This document shows positions 7,790 to 16,961 of a stretch of 32,884 nucleotides of DNA, piece after piece. Position 1 is the first letter of the stretch. Every line of letters begins with the position of its first letter. This stretch comes from CAWINH01 sp963837425 (GTDB lineage: Bacteria > Chloroflexota > Limnocylindria > QHBO01), in the NCBI GenBank assembly GCA_963837425.1, contig CAWINH010000016.1:1-32884 (forward strand), read 5' to 3'. The notes under the pieces were generated by a model. That model was not told the origin of the DNA. It saw nothing but the letters and a program-made list of their open reading frames with translations, and did no database searches. Position numbers and translations under genes: made by a program.

Positions 7790-9352
7790 GTGATGACCCG
7801 CGTTCTCCAGCCGCTGCGCTCCGATCTCGTCGAGCGCCTGCAGGGATTGATCCCGATCGTCGCCCTGCTCGCGATCGCCGCGCTCGGGTTTGGCCTCAGG
7901 CTGTGGCAGCTCGACGTGCTCGGCTTCAACTCGGACGAGGCCGTCTACGCCGGCCAGGCGGCAGCGATCGCCTCGGACCCGGCCCTCAAGGACATCTTCC
8001 CGATCTTCCGCGCGCATCCACTCCTGTTCCAGTGGGTCATGGCCCTGGCCATGGGAGTCGGGGTGGATGGCATGGGCCTGCGCGTCCTCTCCGGAGCCGT
8101 CGGCATGGCCACCGTGGGCATCGCGTTCCTGATTGGTCGGCTCATGTACGGACAGCGCGCCGGTCTGCTGGCCGCGCTCTTCATGGCGCTCATGCCGTAC
8201 CAGGTCGTCGTCACCCGGCAGGTGCTGCTCGATGGGCCGATGACCCTGTGCGCCACGCTGGCGCTGTACCTGGTCGCGAAGTTTGCGTACACCGGTCGGC
8301 CCGGGTGGCTCTACGCGGCGGGGGCCGCGATGGGCCTCACGTTCATGGCCAAGGAGACCGGCATCATCCTGCTCGGCGCGATCTACGCTTTCCTGGCTCT
8401 CTCCCCGGAGGTGCGGGTGCGGATTCGCGATCTGCTCCTCTCGGTGGGGATGATGATCCTCGTCATCGCCCCCTTCCCGATCTCCCTGGTGCTCGCCGGT
8501 GGGGGAGGGACGTCCCGGGTGAGCAGCTACCTGGTCTGGCAGCTCTTCAGGCGCGCCAATCACGACTGGGCCTTCTACCCGACGACCGTGCCCCTCGCCA
8601 TCGGCCTCGGACTGGTGCTCGTCGCCACCCTCGGGCTGATCGTCGTTCGTCGCTGGATGGGGTGGCGCGAGAAGCTGCTTTTCGCGTGGATCGTGGTCCC
8701 GGTCATCTTCTTCCAGATCTGGCCGGTGAAGGGATTCCAGTACCTCCTGCCGATCGGCGCCCCGATCGCCATCGTCGCCGCGATCTCCATCACGGAGATC
8801 TTCCCGGCCACGATCTGGAGGCGGGTGAGCCGGGACTGGATGCGAACCCGGTTGCTCCCGATCCTCGCCACCGCCGCAGTGGCCGCGTCACTGGCGGTCG
8901 GCAGCTGGTCCCGCATCCAGGTATCGACCTCGGGCGAGTTCCTGGCGGGCTCGGGTGGCGTGCCCGGCGGTCGCGAGGCCGGGCTCTGGGTCCGCGACAA
9001 CGTGCCGGAGGGGGCGACGCTGATGACCATCGGGCCTTCGATGGCGAACATCCTCGAGTTCTACGGCCACCGCCTCGCGTACGGCCTCTCGGTCAGCCCG
9101 AACCCGCTGCACCGCAACCCGTCGTACGATCCCATTGAAAACCCCGACTTCCAGATCCGCACCGGCGAGATCCAGTACGTCGTCTGGGACTCCTTCTCGG
9201 CGCTGCGTTCAACGTTCTTCTCCGCCAGAATCCAGGACTATGCGAACCGCTACCACGGCAGGGTGGTGCACACCGAGTCGATCGTGGTGAAGACACCCGA
9301 TGGCGAGCCGGCGAGCATCCCGGTCATCGTCATCTACGAGGTGCGTCCATGA
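7790..9352 (+). CDS. GT39/PMT-like polytopic membrane glycosyltransferase
   Basis: This 520-residue membrane protein of the ArnT/PMT_2 type has about ten or more predicted helices in its first 375 residues and a soluble C-terminal part of about 140 residues. The first outer loop holds NSDEAVYAG (47-55), with the acidic pair typical of GT-C enzymes, and an RAHPLLFQ segment follows. Such enzymes take a sugar from a polyprenyl-phosphate carrier outside the membrane and move it to a protein or glycan. The start at GTG 7790 is chosen because a -10 box ends 6 bases before it; ATG 7769 or ATG 7793 are alternatives. Its stop overlaps the next start as ATGA. With the GT2 and GtrA proteins upstream it completes a charge-flip-transfer route. 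The acceptor is unknown; nearby surface proteins are candidates. Confidence 0.85.
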   Translation: MMTRVLQPLRSDLVERLQGLIPIVALLAIAALGFGLRLWQLDVLGFNSDEAVYAGQAAAIASDPALKDIFPIFRAHPLLFQWVMALAMGVGVDGMGLRVLSGAVGMATVGIAFLIGRLMYGQRAGLLAALFMALMPYQVVVTRQVLLDGPMTLCATLALYLVAKFAYTGRPGWLYAAGAAMGLTFMAKETGIILLGAIYAFLALSPEVRVRIRDLLLSVGMMILVIAPFPISLVLAGGGGTSRVSSYLVWQLFRRANHDWAFYPTTVPLAIGLGLVLVATLGLIVVRRWMGWREKLLFAWIVVPVIFFQIWPVKGFQYLLPIGAPIAIVAAISITEIFPATIWRRVSRDWMRTRLLPILATAAVAASLAVGSWSRIQVSTSGEFLAGSGGVPGGREAGLWVRDNVPEGATLMTIGPSMANILEFYGHRLAYGLSVSPNPLHRNPSYDPIENPDFQIRTGEIQYVVWDSFSALRSTFFSARIQDYANRYHGRVVHTESIVVKTPDGEPASIPVIVIYEVRP

Positions 9353-10704
9353 AGCGAGTCATGCTGGCCGCCTGCTTCGGCGTCCTCTCGCTCTGGCTTC
9401 CGTCCGGCATCGTGCGGGCCGCCGGGCCGGCAACGCCACTCGAGCACTTCGTCGTGCTCATGCAGGAGAACCACACGTTCGACAACTATTTCGGCACCTA
9501 CCCAGGCGTGGACGGCATACCCCCGGGCGTCTGCATGCCGGTGGATCCGGCGGTCCCTCACGGCGAGTGCATCGCGCCGTTCCATCTCGGCGACCTGAAC
9601 GTCACCCTCGACGACCCGGACCACTCGAACACGACGAGCCTGCTTCAGTACAACGGGGGCAAGATGAACGGCTTCGTCTATGCCCTCGACCAGAAGAACC
9701 AGGACGGGCGCCTGGCGATGATGTACTACGACGGCAGCGATGTCCCGTATTACTGGAACCTCGCGGATCAATACGTGCTGTTCGACCGCTGGTTCAGCTC
9801 ATTCGCCGGCCCGAGCTTCACGAACCACGTGTACTGGGTGGCGGGACGCGGCCCCGACTCGAACCCCGCCATCCAGAACCTGGATGCCTTCCCGAGCATC
9901 TTCGACGAGCTCGAGGCGGCCGGCGTCAGCTGGAAGTTCTACGTGCAGAACTACGAGCCGGGCCTGAACTATCGAACCCTCTACAACTACCCGGCCGATC
10001 GCTCGGCCCAGGTCGTGTGGAACCCGTTGCTGAGCTACGATCGGTTCCTGGACGATCCCGAGCTGAACAGCCACATCGTCGACCTCGAGCAGTACTACAC
10101 CGACCTCCAGAACGGCACCCTCCCGGCGGTGGCCTACATCGCGCCGTCGGGGCCGAGCGAGCATCCGCCGGGAAGCATCCTGTCCGGCCAGCGCTTCGTG
10201 CGGTCGCTCGTCCAGGCCATGATGCGAAGCAGCGCGTGGGACTCCTCCGCGCTGCTGGTGACGTACGACGACTGGGGAGGCTGGTATGACCACGTGCCTC
10301 CGCCGCAGGTCGATGCTGACGGCTACGGTTTCCGCGTCCCGGCCTTCATGGTCGGGGGCTACGTCAGGCAGGGCTACATCGACAGCCTCACCCTCGACCA
10401 CACCTCGATCCTGAAGTTCATCGAGGAGAACTGGGGCGTCGCGCCGCTCCAATCGCGAGACGCGGCGGCGAACTCCTTTGTCGGCGCTTTTGACTTCACG
10501 AAGCCGCCACGCACCCCGGTGATTTTCGGGATGGAGCGCACGACCACCAGCCTCGGGCAGGGCGCGCACCGAGAGGTGATCTACGTGGCCTATGCGATCG
10601 CCGTGGCGCTCGTCGTCGGCGTGATCGTGCTTGCCGCCACGCGCCGTCGCCGGGAGTCCGATGTCGTATGGGAAGCATCTGAACAGCAGGGCCCCGGGCC
10701 ATGA
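9349..10704 (+). CDS. Surface-anchored phosphoesterase of the phospholipase C/acid phosphatase family
   Basis: A signal peptide (about 1-25) leads into a phosphoesterase domain (PF04185 type). Motifs include ENHTFDNYFG (40-49), where Thr43 is the expected nucleophile, TYDDWGGWYDHV (305-316) and LDHTSILKFIEENWG (349-363). These fit metal binding and the alkaline-phosphatase-like fold of the family. A single membrane helix near 409-431 followed by RRRR anchors it with the catalytic domain outside. Members hydrolyse phospholipids or phosphomonoesters; the substrate cannot be told from sequence. At 451 residues it is of normal length. It overlaps both neighbours by ATGA, so its translation is probably coupled to the GT39-like gene upstream and the Ig-like gene downstream. 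Confidence 0.88.
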   Translation: MKRVMLAACFGVLSLWLPSGIVRAAGPATPLEHFVVLMQENHTFDNYFGTYPGVDGIPPGVCMPVDPAVPHGECIAPFHLGDLNVTLDDPDHSNTTSLLQYNGGKMNGFVYALDQKNQDGRLAMMYYDGSDVPYYWNLADQYVLFDRWFSSFAGPSFTNHVYWVAGRGPDSNPAIQNLDAFPSIFDELEAAGVSWKFYVQNYEPGLNYRTLYNYPADRSAQVVWNPLLSYDRFLDDPELNSHIVDLEQYYTDLQNGTLPAVAYIAPSGPSEHPPGSILSGQRFVRSLVQAMMRSSAWDSSALLVTYDDWGGWYDHVPPPQVDADGYGFRVPAFMVGGYVRQGYIDSLTLDHTSILKFIEENWGVAPLQSRDAAANSFVGAFDFTKPPRTPVIFGMERTTTSLGQGAHREVIYVAYAIAVALVVGVIVLAATRRRRESDVVWEASEQQGPGP

Positions 10705-12638
10705 GCCGCACGATGCTGGTGCGTGCCGTGGCGCTCGGTTGCATGGCGGTTGCGCTCTCCGTCGCCCACGCACGGGGCGCCGGACCAATCCGGACGACGA
10801 TCGCCATCCGACCCCCGGCGCCGGTGGCCCTCGGCGACCACCCGGAGGTGGTCGTCGACCTGCGCGTGACCGGTGGCGGCCCCCTGCGCGGAGAGCCGGT
10901 CGAGCTGAGCATCGATGGCGTCCTCTTCCGTCGCCACTCGACCGACAGCTCCGGCGCTTCGTCGTTCACGCTGCCGAACGACCTGGCGGCCGGCGACCAT
11001 CGGATCGGCGCCGCTTATCCCGGTCGCTCGACGACCTACGGGGCTGCCTCGACAGCCGCGACCCTGGTGGTAAATCCGTTCGAGCTGACGATCGAGACCG
11101 TCCCGTCCCTGCCCGGCATGCCCTTCGCCCTCGACGGGGACCGCGTCGTGGCGGGCGACGACGGGGTCGTGCGAACGACGGTGGCCACCGTCGGCGACCA
11201 TGTGCTCGTCGCCCTCCCCGACGAGTACCAGCCGGGTGCCCTGCGCGCGGAGTTCAGCCGCTGGAGTGCGGGCAACGAGTTCCGGCCGCAGCTAACGATC
11301 AGCGTGCCGAACGTCGCCCCGCTGCAGGCCGGTTTCGACGTCTTCCGCCCGATGTCCCAGAGCTTCATCGACCTGTCGGGAGCGGCGATCGACCCCGGAC
11401 GGATCACCTCGATCACGCTTCGCAGCAGCCTCGGCGAGGTGCTGACCTACCCCGATGGGCAGTCGCGCTTCTTCAAGGCCAGCCGCACGGTCCACCGCTC
11501 ATCGGGCCTCGAGCCCGTCGACGTGCGGTACAACGTCACCGACGTCGAGGTTGATGGCTCGAACGTCGTGAATGCCGGTCAGCAGCAGCTATACGTGACG
11601 CCCGACGCGGTCTGGCGCATCACACTCCTCCTCTTCTCGGCGCGGGTCCAACCCAAGGACGCGTTCTTCGGCTTCACCGCGGGAAGTTCGATCGAGGTGA
11701 TCTACCCGAGCGGGAGGACGGAGGTGGTCCCAGCCGGGCCCGACGGCGTGGTGGTGGTCCAGGGCCTGGCTCGCGGCATCTACCGCATGACGGTAGCCGA
11801 CGCGCCGGGCTGGGCACCGGCAATGCCGGTCGCCCTGTCGAAGGATCAGCAGGTCGAGCTGCGGGTCGTGAGCTGGGTCGACATCGCGACGGCCGCGCTC
11901 GTCGGGTTCGTCGTCGTGTTCGGACTCCTGATCCGTGGACGACCGCACCTCATCGGCAGCACCTCGAGGCCTGCTGGCGAGATCCCTGCCGAGCCGGGAA
12001 TACCGTGGCCCGCGGGCTCTCCGCTGGCGCTGGCCCGGGCCGAGAGCGTGGCCGCTCCCCCTGAACCCCTCGAACCGCGGCTCGCCGAGGCGGAGCCCGT
12101 GATCCTGACGACTGGCCGCATGCGCCCGCTGCTCGCCAGCCTGCCCGGCGAGTCGACCACGGAAGGGGCCACCTTCCGGCGCGTCGGCGTGAGCGAGCGG
12201 CGGAGGAGCGAGAATCAGCGCGTCTTTGGCTCAGGTGCGCGGCTCGCGTCGCCGTTGCGCGGACACGACCTTGGTGCAACCTCCCGCGCGACGGCGCCGC
12301 GCGCACCGGCCTCGCTCCACCGGCGACTTCCATCCGCCGGCAACGGCAGGGTCCTCAAGGTCCTCTCGACGGTGCCGCCGCGGCCGGTGAACGTGGTCGA
12401 CCCGGCGCTTCGAATACCGACCACGAAGGCCGCGGTCCGTCATGATCGTGGACCGACCGTGTCCGGGGTCGAATCGGCCCATCCGGCGGCGTCTCAGCCC
12501 GCGTGCGAGGCATGTGGCACCCACCTGTGGAGCGGGGCGCTCTTCTGCGAGGGCTGCGGGCGCCGGGTTCGCGAGCCGCGGTCCGTCGGCATCGGCTCAC
12601 CGGCCCGCGAGGCCGGCCCGCGAGGCTCGCTCGCATGA
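10701..12638 (+). CDS. Membrane-anchored Ig-like protein with cytoplasmic zinc ribbon (paralogue A)
   Basis: This 645-residue protein has a signal peptide (1-27), an Ig-like domain (about 30-125), and a second region up to about 390 that I cannot assign to a family. A membrane helix (394-411) follows. The remaining 235 residues should be inside the cell. They are mostly low complexity and end in a zinc ribbon with C602, C605, C616 and C619 (CxxC-x10-CxxC). The next gene is a clear paralogue, with similar sequence through the first 420 residues and the same helix position. Both borders are ATGA overlaps. No function is known to me; a surface receptor or scaffold linking outside to inside is possible. 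Confidence 0.82.
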   Translation: MSRTMLVRAVALGCMAVALSVAHARGAGPIRTTIAIRPPAPVALGDHPEVVVDLRVTGGGPLRGEPVELSIDGVLFRRHSTDSSGASSFTLPNDLAAGDHRIGAAYPGRSTTYGAASTAATLVVNPFELTIETVPSLPGMPFALDGDRVVAGDDGVVRTTVATVGDHVLVALPDEYQPGALRAEFSRWSAGNEFRPQLTISVPNVAPLQAGFDVFRPMSQSFIDLSGAAIDPGRITSITLRSSLGEVLTYPDGQSRFFKASRTVHRSSGLEPVDVRYNVTDVEVDGSNVVNAGQQQLYVTPDAVWRITLLLFSARVQPKDAFFGFTAGSSIEVIYPSGRTEVVPAGPDGVVVVQGLARGIYRMTVADAPGWAPAMPVALSKDQQVELRVVSWVDIATAALVGFVVVFGLLIRGRPHLIGSTSRPAGEIPAEPGIPWPAGSPLALARAESVAAPPEPLEPRLAEAEPVILTTGRMRPLLASLPGESTTEGATFRRVGVSERRRSENQRVFGSGARLASPLRGHDLGATSRATAPRAPASLHRRLPSAGNGRVLKVLSTVPPRPVNVVDPALRIPTTKAAVRHDRGPTVSGVESAHPAASQPACEACGTHLWSGALFCEGCGRRVREPRSVGIGSPAREAGPRGSLA

Positions 12639-15292
12639 GCCGCTCGGTCGTGGGATTCGGCTTCGCGCTCGCGCTGCTCGTCGCGATCCTGTCGGTCGGG
12701 CATGCCCAGGCGGCGGGTCCGCTTCCCGTGGGGATCAGCTTCCGGCCGGTCGATTCCGTCGTCATCGGAAACAGCGCGACCGTCGTCGTGGAGCTGCGCG
12801 TGGTCGGTGGTGGGCCGCTGGCAGGGGAGCCGGTGGAGCTCAGCCTCGACGGAACGTACTACCGTCGGTCACGCACCGACGCTTTGGGCGCCGTGTCGTT
12901 CCCCCTCCCCAAGGACCTCGCCGCTGGTACTCATCCGCTGACCGCGGCGTATCCGGGACGATCGAACACCTACCTGGCCGCGAGCGCGAAATCGTCGCTC
13001 GAGGTGGCCCCATATCAGCTCCAGGTCCAGACCGTGCCAGCACTCCCGGGGATGGGGTTCACGCTGGACGGCACGCGCTTCGAGGCAGGCGCGGATGGGT
13101 ACGCTCGCATTTCCGTGATGACCCCCGGCGATCATGTCCTCATCGCGCTCGACGAGGAGTACTCGGCCAATGGCGCGACGGCGGCGTTCGCGCGGTGGAC
13201 CGTCAACAACGAGTACAGCCGCCAGGTGACGGTGAGCGTCCCAAAGGTCGGTCCGGTACAGGCCGGATTCGACGTCTCCCGACCGGCCAGCCAGGTGTTC
13301 GTCGATCCGGGCGGGGGCCTCGTCGAGGCCGATCGCATCACGTCGTTCACCCTGCGGAGCAGCCTCGGGCAGGTCCTGACCTATCCGGACGGGCGGGAGC
13401 GCGTCTACAAGGCCAGCCGGGTCGTGCGCAGGTCATCCGGGCTCGAGTCGGTTGACGTCCGCTACAACGTCACCGATGTCGAGGTCGACGGTTCGAACGT
13501 GGTGAACGCCGGGCAGCAGCACTTCTACACCGCCCCGGACGCCGTCTGGCGGATCTCCCTGCTTCTCTACTCGGCGCGCATCCAGGCCAAGGATGCCCTG
13601 TTCGGGTTCACCGCCGGCAAGGCGGTGCAGATGATCTACCCGAGCGGGAAATCGCAGATCGTCAACGTCGGTTCCAACGGCGAGGTCTTCATTCCCTGGC
13701 TCGCGCGCGGGATCTACCGCGTCGCCGTGGCGGACGCCCCCGGCTGGGCCCCGTCAATGCCGGTCGCGCTCTCACGCGACCAGGAGGTGGACCTGCGTGT
13801 CATCAGCTACCTCGACATGGGCGTCGCCGGGGCCGTCGCCCTGATCGTCATCCTCGGGCTCCTGTATCGCGGACGGCCGCACCTCATCCGCGACACGGTG
13901 CGGACCGTGGGGGCGGGGGTGGCCGGGCTGCTGCCGCTCCCCGGTGCGGCCGGCGCCCGGGCAGGCATGCGGCGGCCAGCGGAAGGGGCACCGGCGGCCG
14001 TCGCCAGCCCACCACCCGTCGTCGCCAGCCGACCACCCGTCGTCGCCACTCCGGAGCCGCAGTTCGTCCAGCAGCCGACCGAGGCGAGGGTGAAGGTCGC
14101 GCCGATCTTGGCAACCATCGCCAAACGGTCGGACATCGACCCCCTCGATCGTGCGGCCCTCGCCCACCATCGGACGCTGAGCATGAACACACCGGTGAGC
14201 CCCGACCTGATCGAGCTGGCGCCGTCACTGTTCGGGCCGCAGATCGACGAGTCCCCACCCGCGGCGAAGCCGAAGCCGACACCTTTGCCCCCCTTGCGGG
14301 TGCCTGAAACCGCGGCCGGCGAAGCGGCGTCGCCGGGCACGGCGCCCGCTCCAGCCGCCACCGACGCGCAGCCATCGCCCGCGGAGCCCGCCGTGGCGAC
14401 GGCACCAGCCGTGATCGAGGAGCCGTCGCCATCTAAGCCCGCTCGGACGAAGCGGGCGGAGAAGCGCCCCACGACGAAGAAGGTGAGGGCGGCATCGAAG
14501 ACCGCCAAGGCGAAGCGAGCGACGGCGAAAGCGGCACCCACCGGTGCCGCGAGCGCCCCGAAGCGCGCCGCTGCCCCGAAGCGCGCTGCTGGATCTGCAA
14601 CGGAGGATGCCGCTGCGCCGACGGATGCCGAGACGAAGGTTGCTCGAAAGAAGCCAGGCGCCACGACCCCGACGCGGCGAGCGCCGGCAAAGGCGGCACG
14701 TCGGGAGACGTCCGCATCGGCGAGACGGACGGTCCGGAAGAAGGCAACTCCAACCGCTTCGCGCCGCGAATCGAGCCCTACGTCGCCGGCGAGTCCCACG
14801 AGCTCGACCACGTCGTCGTCGCGACCTGCACGTCCAGCAAGGGCCCGGCGCTCAGCAGCGGGCGCGACCAAGGGCTCCTCGGCCGGGACGGCGGCCCGTC
14901 CGCGGCGGCGGGCTACGGCCTCCGGCACCCGAGAGGCTGGGGGGAGCCGGCCATCACGGACCGCCCGACCGCCGGGAACGGACCGTGCCAGCCAGCCGCC
15001 CGCGTCCGGGACGGCCCGGCCGGAGTTTGAAGAGCCACGGCAGACCCCGCCGGAGGGCGCGGAGATGCAGGCCTGCCGCAACTGCGGGCTCGAGCTCTGG
15101 GCAGGCGCATCCTATTGCAGACGCTGCGGCGAGCCGACCGATGGTGCCGACGCCACCGAAGGTGCGCCGAGCGAGGGCGAAGCCGGTCCGAAGGGCGCAG
15201 CGACACCTCGAGGCCGCGGCGCCCGCCGCCGACAGACCGCGACGCCGGCCGGTTCCGCCCGCGCCGGTCGCTCAAGGCGGGGGACGAGATGA
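12635..15292 (+). CDS. Membrane-anchored Ig-like protein with histone-H1-like tail and zinc ribbon (paralogue B)
   Basis: This 885-residue protein has a signal peptide (1-27), an Ig-like domain and an unassigned region closely matching paralogue A, and a membrane helix at 394-411. Its cytoplasmic part is much longer. From about 601 to 800 it is rich in Lys, Arg, Ala, Ser, Thr and Pro, with AK/KR repeats like a histone H1 tail. It ends in a zinc ribbon (C814, C817, C828, C831). The start at ATG 12635 is chosen because it overlaps the upstream stop as ATGA and begins a good signal peptide; the open frame continues further upstream only inside the neighbouring gene. The basic tail could bind DNA, RNA or acidic lipid heads. 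Function is unknown. Confidence 0.82.
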   Translation: MSRSVVGFGFALALLVAILSVGHAQAAGPLPVGISFRPVDSVVIGNSATVVVELRVVGGGPLAGEPVELSLDGTYYRRSRTDALGAVSFPLPKDLAAGTHPLTAAYPGRSNTYLAASAKSSLEVAPYQLQVQTVPALPGMGFTLDGTRFEAGADGYARISVMTPGDHVLIALDEEYSANGATAAFARWTVNNEYSRQVTVSVPKVGPVQAGFDVSRPASQVFVDPGGGLVEADRITSFTLRSSLGQVLTYPDGRERVYKASRVVRRSSGLESVDVRYNVTDVEVDGSNVVNAGQQHFYTAPDAVWRISLLLYSARIQAKDALFGFTAGKAVQMIYPSGKSQIVNVGSNGEVFIPWLARGIYRVAVADAPGWAPSMPVALSRDQEVDLRVISYLDMGVAGAVALIVILGLLYRGRPHLIRDTVRTVGAGVAGLLPLPGAAGARAGMRRPAEGAPAAVASPPPVVASRPPVVATPEPQFVQQPTEARVKVAPILATIAKRSDIDPLDRAALAHHRTLSMNTPVSPDLIELAPSLFGPQIDESPPAAKPKPTPLPPLRVPETAAGEAASPGTAPAPAATDAQPSPAEPAVATAPAVIEEPSPSKPARTKRAEKRPTTKKVRAASKTAKAKRATAKAAPTGAASAPKRAAAPKRAAGSATEDAAAPTDAETKVARKKPGATTPTRRAPAKAARRETSASARRTVRKKATPTASRRESSPTSPASPTSSTTSSSRPARPARARRSAAGATKGSSAGTAARPRRRATASGTREAGGSRPSRTARPPGTDRASQPPASGTARPEFEEPRQTPPEGAEMQACRNCGLELWAGASYCRRCGEPTDGADATEGAPSEGEAGPKGAATPRGRGARRRQTATPAGSARAGRSRRGTR

Positions 15293-16488
15293 GGGCCGCG
15301 AAGCGTCTGACCCTGATCTGGTGCGCGGCCATTCTGTTGACGGCAGGCTTCGCCGGATCATCGCCGGCGGCTGCGGCGAGTCCCGGTGCCTCGCCGATCC
15401 CGATCCTCGCCTATTACTACATCTGGTACGACCCGTCGTCGTGGGATCGCGCCAAGTCGGACTACCCGGTGCTTGGCCGCTACTCGAGCGACGATATCGA
15501 GGTCATGCGCCAGCAGATTCGCTGGGCCAAGGACGCGGGGATCTCCGGATTCATCGTCAGCTGGAAGAGCACCACGACCCTCAACCGCCGCCTCGAACAG
15601 CTGATCCAGGTCGCGGACTCCGAATCGTTCAAGCTGGCGATCATGTACCAGGGACTGGATTTTGACCGGCAGCCACTCGCTGCCAGTCGCGTAGCCGCCG
15701 ACCTCGGCCAATTCATCGAAACCTACGCCGGCGATCCGGCATTCGATATCCTGGGCGGACCGCTGGTCATCTGGTCCGGGACCTGGGAATACAGCGTCGC
15801 CGACGTGAAGAGCGTGGTGGATTCGACGAAGCGCGACGCCTGTGGCTCGAGCACCGATTTCGCCCGGCCGTGCGTGACGCTGCTTGCCAGCGAGCGCAGT
15901 CCCGAGGGGGTGCGCCGGCTGGCGGGCATCGTCGACGGCGACGCGTACTACTGGTCTTCGGTGAACCCTGACACGTACCCCGATTACCCCGCCAAGCTGA
16001 CCGAGATGCGCGACGCGGTGAAGGAAACCGGGGGGATCTGGATCGCGCCGGCGGCGCCGGGCTTCGACGCGCGTCTGATCGGGGGCACCACGGTCGTCGA
16101 TCGCAACGACGGCGCCACCCTGCGGCGCGAGCTCGATGCGGCCTACGGTTCCTCGCCGGACGCCATCGGGCTCATCAGCTGGAACGAGTTCAGCGAGAAC
16201 AGCGAGGTCGAGCCAAGCCTGAACTACGGGACAACGGCGCTCGGGGTGCTCGCGGACGTGATGAACGGTCGGCCACCCGAGATTACCGATCTCGACTCGT
16301 CAGAGCCGAGCTCGGTCGTATCGACGCCCGGGAACGACATGGTCGGCCGGATCCTGGCGCTCGGCCTCATCGTGGGCCTGCTCATCGGGAGTGGCATCGT
16401 CATCTCGCGGCGAACGAACAGGCCGATTCGCCTCGGCGTCCGGCGGCTGATCCCGCCGAACGTAACCGACCGTCGGAGACGGGAGTGA
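15289..16488 (+). CDS. Membrane-anchored GH99-like glycoside hydrolase
   Basis: This 399-residue protein has a signal peptide (about 1-31), a GH99/GH71-like barrel (about 36-330) and a C-terminal membrane helix (about 351-374) followed by basic residues. Family-like features are the opening PILAYYYIWYD, the SGFIVSWKS strand and the SWNEFSENSEVEP segment (297-309). The last resembles the GH99 catalytic region, with E300 and E303 as candidate catalytic residues. GH99 enzymes cut inside alpha-mannan chains; here activity is inferred only. The start at ATG 15289 overlaps the upstream stop as ATGA and begins the signal peptide. It ends the five-gene overlapping run. A GH99-like paralogue at 17005 differs in lacking the membrane helix. 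Confidence 0.8.
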   Translation: MRAAKRLTLIWCAAILLTAGFAGSSPAAAASPGASPIPILAYYYIWYDPSSWDRAKSDYPVLGRYSSDDIEVMRQQIRWAKDAGISGFIVSWKSTTTLNRRLEQLIQVADSESFKLAIMYQGLDFDRQPLAASRVAADLGQFIETYAGDPAFDILGGPLVIWSGTWEYSVADVKSVVDSTKRDACGSSTDFARPCVTLLASERSPEGVRRLAGIVDGDAYYWSSVNPDTYPDYPAKLTEMRDAVKETGGIWIAPAAPGFDARLIGGTTVVDRNDGATLRRELDAAYGSSPDAIGLISWNEFSENSEVEPSLNYGTTALGVLADVMNGRPPEITDLDSSEPSSVVSTPGNDMVGRILALGLIVGLLIGSGIVISRRTNRPIRLGVRRLIPPNVTDRRRRE

Positions 16489-16619
16489 GAGGTGGAGGGG
16501 ATCAACCCTGTTGGAGGAGTCGATCTCGTGCAGATTCTGGCTAGGCAGCGCCGCTCGCTGCCGCTATCGTGCAGCGAAGCCGTTTGCTCGCTCGGCTCGT
16601 CCTCAACGGAGTCGCAATA

Positions 16620-16961
16620 GTGTCCGAACGTCGCGCTGAGGAAGGTCAGGCTGCCCGGCTGACGAACGAGCCAGAAGCGACGGGTCCCGAGCGCCCGCTG
16701 ACCAATCGGGAGCTCGAGGTCCTGATGCACGTCGCCCGCGGACGCACCAACCGCCAGATCGGGTCCGAGCTCGGGATCAGTCCGCTGACGGTTCGGAACC
16801 ACATGCGCGCCATCCAGCGCAAGCTGGCGACCACCGACCGCACCCAGGCGGTGGTGATGGCCATAGGCAATGGCTGGATCCCGATCCAGATCGTCCTGCC
16901 CGGTGGCGAGGAGGCGCCCGCGGTGCCGCTGCGCGTCGAGAACAAGCCCGAGGCGCGATGA
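16620..16961 (+). CDS. Stand-alone LuxR/GerE-type DNA-binding protein
   Basis: This 113-residue protein is almost only a LuxR-type helix-turn-helix (about residues 25-90), with the typical LTNRELEVLMHVARG and ISPLTVRNHMRAIQRKL segments. It has no receiver, PAS or ligand domain. The GTG at 16620 is chosen because GGAG lies 8 bases upstream; a GTG at 16569 would add 17 residues. A 30-codon ORF (16528-16620) with its own GGAGGAG site ends in a TAG that shares a base with this GTG. The gene lies between two GH99-like genes, 131 bases after the first, so it may control the surface-glycan cluster. It could act as a monomeric regulator like GerE; its targets and signal are unknown. Confidence 0.8.
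   Translation: MSERRAEEGQAARLTNEPEATGPERPLTNRELEVLMHVARGRTNRQIGSELGISPLTVRNHMRAIQRKLATTDRTQAVVMAIGNGWIPIQIVLPGGEEAPAVPLRVENKPEAR

Noticed and set aside
12503..12634. Upstream start for paralogue B
   Set aside because: The added 44 residues read through the zinc-ribbon codons of paralogue A in another frame and would hide the signal peptide that begins at ATG 12635.
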